DNA of 64,000 nt from NCBI GenBank assembly GCA_034401795.1, contig CM067372.1, positions 33,335,045-33,399,044 of the forward strand, written 5' to 3'. This document shows positions 30,278-40,379 of the stretch, piece by piece (positions within the stretch are counted from its first letter, which is position 1; each line of letters starts with the position of its first letter). The translations under genes and the position numbers were made by a program. The DNA is from Chaetoderma sp. LZ-2023a (lineage: Eukaryota; Mollusca; Caudofoveata; Chaetodermatida; Chaetodermatidae). Below the pieces are notes generated by a model, which was not told where the DNA came from, did no database searches, and was given only the letters and a program-made list of their open reading frames with translations.

Positions 30278-32240
30278 ATGGGCAAAGTTCATTGTTGCCC
30301 TAGTTGTCAGCAGCAGTTCACTAGATCAAACAATCTTCATGCTCATCTCGAGGTAGTCCGCCTTGGACTATGCGTCTTTTTGTGATAATTGTTCCTCAGC
30401 TTTTATCAGAGTAGCTGAGGGACACCGCCATGCTGCGAAAAGAGGTCATTACATCCAGGTCGTCGAATTGAACAATGGAGAAAAAGACCTGCCCGTCCCA
30501 GCACAACGACTAGCCGCTTGACTCATTGACGACCAGCCAAGGGCCATCTCTCCTGGCCCAATGCTTGGCGATTCGCTGTCCGCACCGATATCACTTTCAG
30601 CCTCATGACCACCAGAAGATGATATACCACCTACCAGTTCCACTACTCTAGAAAGACCGCACATTTCTACTAGGCATCGCTCACAAATTCCAGCTACTGC
30701 AGGACTACCATCCAACCAGCCTCCTACAGAATGATCCATCACCTAAGCTCATCGCCATGCAACCACCATTGCCGCAGCCACCACCACCCCTTTGGGAATG
30801 AAGTGTAGCAATCCCTCTACCCGCCATCTGCGAAAGTCTTCGCCTACTTCACCACCCATCATGTGCTCAGCTGGCCAATCAATGACCCGCAATGCTGCTT
30901 CAAGTCCACTATCTGCTGCTGATCTGTGTGTCCGAAAACGGACTCGGCCAATGCTATTTTCCGGTAGCAAGAAGCTGTCTTAGCTCGAGCTGGACCTAGA
31001 ACTTAGCGATAGCAACGTTGAGAATATAGACATGGAGAATCCTCCAGTCTTGGAGATAGCCTTATTGATGACCCAGGCCTTGGAGGACACGACAGGTGAT
31101 TCTATAGCTGATCGTGTCCAAAGATTCTGCCAGCAGTCCAGGTGTCTGTTCCCTGCTGAGGCTACTGTACCACCTGCAGAAACATGCTCCATTACTTCAT
31201 CCTTCAGCATGACCATTACCACAGCCAGCCCATGTCCGCCGCCCATTTCTACCAAGACACCATCATTTCCAGCTATTACTACAGCAGTTGGTTCTCCGTC
31301 CGTCAGCGTGGCTTCACCACCACGACTTGCTCCCATCGCCGCCTCTACGCCCATCAAAGGGGCTTCTTCGACATCACACATTTCCCCGACTTTAGTCTGC
31401 ATACCAACGCTACACACGCCGATTTATTCTCCGGTTGATCTAACATCTCCAAGATGATCCGCCACTTCGCCGTTACAAGGCCAAACAAGAGTTCCCACTG
31501 CTACTAGCACAACAACCGCTGTAGTCACCGACGTTACCACCACAACTGAGATTATTGCCACCACAGCTGCACCCGCTTCCGTTAGTACTACCTCCGATTG
31601 TACCACCACTGCAATGCATATTGTTGCTGCTAACGCTGCTGTTACCGGAACAGTTACCACTGATTCCTGCTGCCATAGTCGAAACCATCATAACTTCCAC
31701 CGCCAACATACCCCGCTGCAACTCGTCTGGTCGCAATTGGAGTTGCTTCCACTAGTAATGCCAGACCTACTCCTTCTACGCCGCACTCATATCTTTCACG
31801 TAGCTATAACAGTGAACAATCGGATGATACTGATGTGACACAACCCGATGGTCACCTGGAAGTCACCATTAACACCAACCTTGTCGAATTGCTCTGTCAG
31901 ATCCATGGCTGACCCGCCGCCACGCTCAGGACTGCGGACTCACATATGCGTGCATGCTTCTACAGAACTTCTACACTTTTACAGCAATCCTGAAAGCCAC
32001 CTCCGCCGCGATTGCGCCCAAGAAACACATACAATCATCCCTCGAGAATGGAGATCGCACCCTTCTACTTCAGCTGACATACTTTCCCAGGGCATCCAGA
32101 CTACGGTCGCCTATATCAATCGCCCGCTAGCCCACATTTTACTGCCACCCAGATGTCAGTTTTACTTCAAGCCTGGCGAACCACAGCGAACCCCTCCTCG
32201 CGCGCCATTGAGGAATCGACCATGCACAGATTCAGAATAG
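30278..32240 (+). pseudogene. Decayed unknown protein gene with Cys2-His zinc motifs
   Basis: A long stretch of protein-like sequence in several + frames. It starts at ATG 30278 with MGKVHCCPSCQQQFTRSNNL, then HAHLE, a C2H2-type finger lacking its last His. A second Cys-rich piece follows in another frame (FCDNCSSAFIRV...HRHAAKRGH). Then comes acidic text (LELDLELSDSNVENIDMENP at about 30985-31045), ALEDTTGDSIADRVQRFCQQ, a Pro/Ser/Thr-rich middle and a tail (ILSQGIQTTVAYINRPLAHI). Stops and frameshifts interrupt it throughout. I do not recognise the family; it may be a transposon ORF or a retrocopied host gene. Confidence 0.45.
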
Positions 32241-32520
32241 AAAAACCGTCACTCAAGCATTTCTTCCTTTCGCCGCCGACGTCTTCTATGGATCATTCTG
32301 ATCGACTTGGTTCTTGACCACCTTCAAATTATCTCACCCTCCACCTGGCCACATATTTCCATGTCAGCAAATCAGCGATTGACTTCTTTCGATTGATTTC
32401 TCCTGTGCCACGCCTTCCATATTCCGCCGCTCTGAGTTCATTTTCTTGAAGAAACCTCTATGAGGAGATTCCGTAGTGGACAACCCAGCTGAAGGACTTC
32501 AGCGCATACTGAAAGAGAAT
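32241..32520. other. Spacer
   Basis: No feature seen. Confidence 0.35.
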
Positions 32521-32522
32521 AT

Positions 32523-32586
32523 AATTGTGTTTGTATACAAACAGTTTTTAATAATAATACATATGTACATGTATACAAACACAATT
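32523..32586. repeat. Palindrome flanking Tc1 copy 2
   Basis: AATTGTGTTTGTATACA at 32523 and its complement TGTATACAAACACAATT ending at the Tc1 insertion site. The Tc1 TA target is the last step of this hairpin, so Tc1 landed at or in a small inverted-repeat element. Confidence 0.75.
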
Positions 32587-32587
32587 A

Positions 32588-34246
32588 TACACCTGTGCAA
32601 AAGTTAAGCACCGGCAAAAACAATAGAACATAGAAACATGATGGTACAACTAGGCTGCCATACTTTTTGTCCCCGCGTTAGCTGACATAATTCCAAGTAC
32701 GAAATGCACATGCATGCATGACTTCACGCCGCTTGATGTCCGTGCGTGGCGGGAAACAGCACACGTGTTCAGTTATGTAGAAGTCCAGTTTGAGGTGTAG
32801 AACATTACATACAGATTTAGGCGACAAGATTAGGAATTTTGTGTTCATGACCGTGGTTTATTTGCACAGAGAGAATTAGCTCTTGATTGTGAACCGCTAT
32901 GGCAAGACGAAGGTTAAGTGATCGTGTGAAATGGCAAATCATAGGCATGCATACCACTGGTATGTCATGCAGAGAGATTGGCAGACAGCTGAACATTAAC
33001 CATACTGTAATCAGTCGTTTGATTGCAAAACATGGGCAAACTAACGAGGTGAAGGACAGGCCTAGATCTGGAAGACCGAAGAAGACTACTGCCCGTGATG
33101 ATCGAGCCCTAGTACGCCTTGTTAGGAGATCTCCATTCACCAACAGCAGAGTGCTCAGCCAGCAATGGGAAACGCGCAATAGAGTGTCAATGTCTACCGT
33201 CAAAAGGAGACTATGCTGCTGGCATGAAAGCTAGGAGACCTGTCAGACGTCCTCTCCTCACTGCACACCACAAAGAGGAGCGTCTGAGGTGGTGCAACGA
33301 AAGAAGACACTGGAACATGAGATCCTGGAGACGGGTACACTGGTCCGATGAAAGTCGGTTCCTGCTTCATGCCACAGATGGTCGAACTCGTGTATGGAGG
33401 TCCAGACGCACGGCGTACGACCAACGTAACATCATGGAAGAAGTTCCATTTGGTGGAGGTTCCGTTATGATATGGGGGTCCATCTCATTTGATTGTAAGC
33501 TGGATCTGTTGACTGTACCTGGAACACTAAATGGACAAAGATATCAAGATTCCATACTGGATAGAGTTGTGGTCCCTCATTTTGTAAATCATGCACCTGG
33601 AACCCACCCTATATTCATGGATGACAACGCCCGACCACATCATGCTAGAGCTGTGCATGAATACCTCCGCCAGAATGCCATCGAAACCCTACCATGGCCA
33701 GCAAGGATCCCTGACATGAACCCTATTGAGCATATCTGGGACATTCTGGGAAACATGGTGAGAAGGAGGGAACCTCCTGTGCAGAACCTACAGGAATTAA
33801 CAGACGCACTCCATCTTGAAAGGCAACGAATACCACAATGGCGTATCAGTCGGTTGGTGACCAGCATGAGACGTCGTGTCCAGGCCGTCATCCAGGCACA
33901 AGGTGGATATACCCGGTATTAATAATGACAGTCTCAAACTCGTGCACAGATGTTAAACTTCGTTTTCAGACACCATTAATGACAATCTAGCCACGTGTGT
34001 CAACTGTAGGGCAATAGTTGTCAGTTGTGTCAACGTAACCATATTCAGGCCTCGTTTTCAAGTTCAAACAAAAACATACAGTGTTTCCCCACCATCATAA
34101 TCAGCATTCCTCTAGTTGCATTATTACCTCTTGCACTAAGGTGGATGGGTACATAAATGTTTATGCTATTGCTTTCTTCATAGTACATGAATATACCCTC
34201 GCATGTGCGTAAAAATAGGGTGGTGCTTAACTTTTGCACAGGTGTA
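32588..34246 (+). mobile_element. Tc1/mariner transposon, second copy (1659 bp)
   Basis: Same family as 75-1721 with the same TIRs (TACACCTGTGCAAAAGTT) and TA target duplication at 32586-32587 and 34247-34248. Length differs from copy 1 by +14 bp (segment near 34108) and -2 bp (near 33211). About 99% identical otherwise. Confidence 0.95.
32899..33922 (+). pseudogene. Tc1 transposase with 2-bp frameshift
   Basis: Same gene as 386-1411. A 2-bp deletion at about 33211 (GACTGTATGC in copy 1, GACTATGC here) shifts frame after the helix-turn-helix and AT-hook, about residue 107. The catalytic part is open in the other frame and keeps HWSDESRF, MDDNARPH and NPIEHIWD. It also has substitutions in conserved surroundings (ARSPDMN changed to ARIPDMN; PHRARAV to PHHARAV). 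The normal frame cannot yield a full-length enzyme. Confidence 0.95.
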
Positions 34247-34248
34247 TA

Positions 34249-36114
34249 TATACTCTTTCATGGTGCTATCATTGTTGAGGGCCCCCTCGTCCTCGGGTAT
34301 CAGTGGAAAGAAGTACTTCGAGGCTGATGGGAGTGAGCCACTATTATTATTGTATTAGGTGCTGTTTATTGCAAATAAAGAGGTGAAAGAAAACATAGTG
34401 GTTGCCGACCATACAAAACAAAAAAAACATGGGAAAAACCCAGAGACTACCAGCTCTCGCCATGAAAAATCTGCATAACCCACCATCTTCCTGCTACCCT
34501 GTGGGGATATTGCTGGCTGGGGGCCATGTGGTCGGGTAATGGGAAGGACTAGCCAACCTGGAAACAGTGGAAATGTCGCCTCGGGCCACACGCTGCCAAT
34601 CCCCTGATACATAGACCCAGGCAAGATTGACTAAATCCCGATTTGCCTCCTGCGCATGTGCCAGGACACTGGGAGCATCCCCATAACAGCTAGGTTTTCT
34701 CATTGGGCAGGACACGGCCACATACTCGTGATGCCATTGACAGGGTGGACACCTTTTAGGTTGTACATATTATTTTTGCATGACTTCCTCCTCGGAAATA
34801 TGGCCTAAGATCACAAATGTCACTTGGAGTGTTTGGTACTGCTAAGAAGCTTGAGAATTCCGGATTTTGGACCAGACATTATGAAATTATTTGACAAGAA
34901 AACGGCCATGGGATCAGCACAAAATATAGATAGAAGAAAGCAAACAACACAGCAGCTCCGTTGATCGCCTGCCTCCAGCTTGGATACAGCTAAGATCACC
35001 TAGTCGGTCTAAATGACCCTTGATTGGTCTAGAGCAAACACAAGACAGTAACCATTCGTCAAAACATAATGAGATGACCGGTACAAAAGCAGTAAACTCT
35101 GCAACAGAAAAAGTTGCACCAGGTCTGAGCATGGCGAGGTTCGACAATGCCTCCAGTCGAAGGGCTAAGAATTCCCACTTCATCAGCTTCTACTCGTGAA
35201 AATCGACTGTGGAAGAGCCTGTTGCGAAGACCGGTCTGCCCGAGTGACATTTACACAGCCTCCACTCAGACCTAATTTTTTAAATGGACAGCTAACTTCT
35301 CAGCGGCCCAAACTAACAGGATAAATTATTCCATCCCTTCGAGAAAGAACTTTCCAGCGCTTATTGTGTTTCTCAAAGAGAGGTGTGTACGAAAAAACAG
35401 CTGCGCCTTCCCATCTATACCGAGGAGGGACTGAACCCACCACAACCATGGACTGCATCGCCCCATTTCCAACCGCAACTGCCGAACAAGAAAGCCTGCC
35501 CCCCCCCCCCCCCAAATGGGCGAACTGTGTAACTCTCACTTCGGTACTCGCCACTGACCGAGATCTGCATAGTGCCACCGAAATTTTACCACTCGAAAAA
35601 AGGACATTTTCCCGATCCATTTATTCGTTGACCTGAACATCTGCTATGTCATCACTGCTGTACCCTCCCGCTCATGAAAGAAAGATCGCCTGGACCTTTC
35701 TTTCATTCCTAGAAGTGCTGTTCTCCTGGCTTGTGATATTCCGCCTTCTGAGGACTAAGTCAGCGCGTGACATTGCGTCTTGGAAATATACCTACAAAAG
35801 CTAGTTTGAAGCCAACAACATTTGCATTAGCAAAACCTAGACCATGCTTTTGCGGGAATTGTGACTGAACTCGTACCGCTTGACAGAGACCTGAACCTGT
35901 GTACACTAAATCTTAAATATATCTATTATCTAGTATTTTCTATTCTTTACAGATTCCTAGATATACCACATTAAGCGGTTAAGCTTTTCGCCCACTCGTA
36001 TAGCGGTCTTTTCGCCTCGTCCTCAGGGCCATCTAAAAATTAGATTGGCTGTCTTTAATTAATTGCATCGCTTCCCACAATCTACTTAGCAATAACCAGG
36101 CTGAATTTAGGACC
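34249..36114. other. Unclassified, moderately GC-rich DNA
   Basis: Nearly 1.9 kb with several protein-like frames on the - strand (e.g. YVAVSCPMRKPSCYGDAPSV at about 34660-34720) broken by stops. This could be an old transposon gene. A C run lies at 35500-35512 and AATAAA at about 34372. No family recognised. Confidence 0.3.
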
Positions 36115-36590
<476 letters not shown>

Positions 36591-36599
36591 TAACCTCGT

Positions 36600-37380
36600 C
36601 AGCTTTCATTAATCACAACTGTATAGAACCTTTAACTCAACTAATTTCTATTCTGACATTTACCTCACTAAATGAATTGCATACATGTAAAGCCATTAAT
36701 AGCCTGATGGAGAAAACAAAAGATATCCTCGCATCACCTGCAACGTAATCAACTGTAGCACCATTGAGGAATTTGCAGTTCAATACACACTTTATCACTT
36801 GTACTCTTGTAACTGTACAGATGCCTCTTTTATGCTACTCATACGCTAGCTCATGTAATAAGTCATGTGCAATTACCATATATCCTAGTGCTGGCACCAT
36901 TGCTTTATAATTTTTAACCAATGTCGAAACGTCTTTATCCTCTGTAAGTACTGTGTGCGTATATGCGTGCGTGTGTACATGTTCACATACGTATGTACAT
37001 GTGTGCTTGCGTGTGTGGCGCGCGCGCATGCGTGCGAATACATACATGAACTGATTTGATATAATATTTCAATAATGAGGTACGTAGGTCGCCAGCAATA
37101 TGACCCACATAACGTTGTCATAATGTCCCAAACTTTGCAAAGCAAGGTGGTCCTCTTAATGAATAACTGATCCGCTCTTATCTGTTAGACTGCTGCAATT
37201 TACCAGACACTGATTACAATGGACATTGGATTTGTATGTGCTGAGTGCTTTGGGAGCAGTTTGGCTGAGGGTTGTTGGCCAGCAAAAGCTTTCAGTAGGA
37301 TTGTTTTCAGGATATTCAGCATATATATATATGGAAAAAGTAGTCTGCAAAAATTCAGCAGGCAGACAATTAAGGACCCA
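36600..37380. other. Spacer with GT/GC-rich microsatellite
   Basis: Compound (GTGC/ACGT) repeat at 36955-37050. A degenerate single hairpin arm at about 37266-37320. No gene. Confidence 0.45.
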
Positions 37381-37872
37381 AATGGACCGTTCCAGTTTTA
37401 GCTATGCTCCGTCCATCACTCGATAAGCTCCACCCACACATCGTCTGTGTTGGGATCGATCGATCGATCTCGATCCAAACTCCCTGACTATCGATTTCCA
37501 GAAACCTATACAGATGAGCGGTTGGGTATCTTGAGGCTATAATTTGACCGGGTGCCTGTGACAGCAACGGGGTCCGGTCTGGTTAGTTTCAAGATATTCA
37601 ACAGAATGTCTATTGAATGGTAGAGACATGCCCCTGATAACGCAGCGTACGGGCGATGCTAGACCAATACCGGGCCGATGCTGGAAGTATCGGCACGGTA
37701 TCGGCCCAGCATCAGCCCATATGCTGCGTTATCTGGGGCAATTCGTACAATGTGTCAGACTATCAATCGTTAACGACTGGCTATATCGACGCATTCATGA
37801 CGGCATGATTGTGACATCACGTAGTTGATTAGGACGTCATATGATTAATGGATAAATTTGGAAAGGTCCATT
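37381..37872 (+). mobile_element. R1 element copy g with nested MITE
   Basis: Ends AATGGACCGTTCCAGTTTT and ...TTGGAAAGGTCCATT. Hairpin at 37519-37604. A 108-bp hairpin element (37631-37738) is inserted in its right block, where other R1 copies read GTAGAGACATACAATT. Confidence 0.85.
37631..37738. mobile_element. Nested 108-bp hairpin MITE (CCCCTGATAACGCAGC ends)
   Basis: Near-palindromic: CCCCTGATAACGCAGCGTA at the left and TATGCTGCGTTATCTGGGG at the right, with GGGCCGATGCTGG / CCAGCATCAGCCC inside. Its boundaries are set by comparison with R1 copy f. Confidence 0.85.
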
Positions 37873-38949
37873 CTCTCAGCCTATAATAATTATTTATATT
37901 TTATCATGTATATATGTATAAATACTAATTACTGTAATTTATATTGATTGTCTCGTGTAATGTATGCTGCTTAGCCTAAACAGGTAAAAAAGTAAAAAAA
38001 TATCTATCTATCTCTGTCTTATCTATCTATCTATATATTTTTGTCTGCCCATTACAATCCAAACCACGCTCTACAACATGATTGATGATACCGTCCTTTC
38101 GATGGACTGGTACACCTACTGTACTAGGTAAATGTCTGTCCATTAGTCTTTTAAAGCTGCGCTGTAAACGGGTTCTGATTTTAGCTTTAAAATGTAACTT
38201 GCCTAATTGTGACATCACATCATGATATTATCGTCAAATCTTTATAGTAAGAACATCCATGTGTCAGATTCAGAAAAGGGTTTTAAAAAAAATAGCTGTC
38301 GATACATGATATGTTTACAGACTCTAATTCGTGTAGACGTGTGAGTTGTGGAACAGTTGATGACGTCATCGAAATGAAACATTGTATCAAAATGTCGGCG
38401 GTTTGTCCTGGGTGCTCCACAGACCTTGCGATTTTTTCAATCTGTGTCATGGTCGCTGAACGAATCTAGAAGCTTACTGTGTGCGACAAGCATACCCCCA
38501 TCTAATTTAATGGTTACAGATGTAAACATGGTAAACTATTTATTTTATTTATCAAAGTCAGTTGAAACGCACGTTTAACCAAAAACCAAAGAATTCAAAG
38601 ATTGAAAGAATCTTAGAATGAAAGATAATCTTATTCTTTATATAAGTTTATTGTGATATCAATTGTGGTAAGTACCGCTAGAATATGGAACACCGTGTTG
38701 TAGTTTTAAGAGTTGTTCAGATTAATATGATTGTTTTGAAAACTACCGTACTACATGTTCCTGAAACTGAGACACATTTGAGTATATATAATCGTAATTT
38801 CACTGAATAGACATAGTAATAATACTCTGCAAGATGGTCACTCCACTCCCGTCTTCCCACCACCCCACCCCCTTTTATATAAAATGTTCTGTGTTAAGTC
38901 ATATCTTCACACGTAATTTGTTTAAATAAACATAATTCATACATGTATT
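37873..38949. other. No gene seen
   Basis: AT-rich DNA with a short (TATC)n repeat near 38000-38035. Nothing else supported. Confidence 0.35.
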
Positions 38950-39238
38950 CACAGGCCTTTGAATTTTCGTCCATCCATCCCTCTACCACATATTCCCCAT
39001 ACTATATATATAAATATACACAAGGTGTGAAACCTTCATCTGTGGGCACCATTGTCAGGAATCTGATTGGTTGGTTTGTTGTCAAAATCCGCTGACATCA
39101 CGTTTCTGACTACAAACCAACCAATCAGCTTTCTGACAATGGTGCCCACAGATGAAGGTTTCATACCTTGTGTATATTATATATAGTAGGAGGGATATGT
39201 GGTAGAGGGATGGATGGACGAAAATTCAAAGGCCTGTG
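38950..39238. mobile_element. Fold-back element with 7-bp target duplication, full copy
   Basis: Arms of about 118 bp starting CACAGGCCTTTGAATTTTCG and complemented at the right end, around a short centre near CGCTGACATCACGTTTC. Flanked by ATGTATT on both sides (38943-38949 and 39239-39245). No ORF. A deletion derivative is at 45871. Confidence 0.88.
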
Positions 39239-39245
39239 ATGTATT

Positions 39246-39693
39246 GTATCGTACTCTATGCCATTTGTAATATAAAATATCCATGTACATGTCCCTATAT
39301 AAATGTAATATGTATAAACATAATATTTATATGAATATAAATTTATGTTATATGGCAAGGGTCCACCGCATCATAGGCCGTGCCTTTGGTGGATGCCTGT
39401 ATTGAATTGTTAAATTATTTACCTATATTGGAATAAGGAATCTTGAATCTTGACAATAACTCTGGCTCTACTGGTAAGATCTTGAAGAGACTATGGAAGA
39501 TTGCCTATGGGGCCGCGAAGATGTGTGATAAATTTAGGTCAAATCTCAAAAGGTCAAATGCCATGGTGACCTGAATAAAATGATTATTTTGAGAACCATG
39601 TGCTTGAAAGACACATTTGTAAATAACTCATTCTACTGGAGAGATCTTGACCAAATGGGTGGAAGGTTGTTCAAGGGATCCCGAAGCGGTAGG
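39246..39693. other. No gene seen
   Basis: Nothing supported. Confidence 0.35.
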
Positions 39694-39868
39694 CCAAAAT
39701 CCCACTGGACAATGATAATCCCACTTGACAAAATCCCACCCGGACATAATCCCACCAGATATATTCCCACCTGGACAAAATTCAGCGAGACAAAATCCTA
39801 CCCGGACAATACCCCCACCGGACATAGTCCCACCTGGGAAAAATCCTGCAGGACAGATTCACACCAGG
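39694..39868. repeat. Minisatellite of about 17 bp
   Basis: Degenerate tandem units of the type GACAAAATCCCACCCG, roughly ten copies. Confidence 0.75.
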
Positions 39869-39960
39869 TATTCATGCCACTCCATTAGGGACCAACCTGG
39901 ATCAATTCAAGATTGTAGAGGAAGCCACATATATATTGGCGTCACAGTTTCACTAGTTAC

Positions 39961-40083
39961 CGATCTCGGGAGAAGGGGTATCATACTCTCCTCCACTGGC
40001 GGTAATCCTCCACTCGCGGCAGAGCTCCACTCGAGGCTGTGAGATAATTCACGTATTCCTGTCAATGCAAGGGAAACAACTCC
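39961..40083 (+). repeat. Left arm of inverted repeat flanking LINE C
   Basis: GATCTCGGGAGAAGGGGTAT, CACTGGCGGTAATCCTCCAC and GGGAAACAACTCC appear complemented at 43514-43590. The left arm has about 45 bp extra between the second and third blocks. Confidence 0.75.
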
Positions 40084-40379
40084 AACACAATCTAAGGCCC
40101 GGGCCCATGCACTAAGGTACTGTTGCGCCCAAGTTAAACATAAAAATCACCATTGTATACTTATTACTGAATAAATATTACGTTGAAGTTAAATAGCCGT
40201 AGAGTGGCTGTGACTATGGGTGTACACTAAGTAATCGATACAACATTATATTAGATGAATACATAGCTCCAAATACCCGTAATGAAATCAATCCTACCCA
40301 TGAACTACTCACTACTGCATCCAGGAGCAAAACTAAAAGAAAAATACACACTGGACATGCTCAAGGCAAAAATTAACAT

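Noticed and set aside
34494..34721. - strand zinc-knuckle protein (YVAVSCPMRKPSCYG)
   Set aside because: Too short and broken, and the Cys spacing fits no zinc motif I know; kept only as unclassified DNA.
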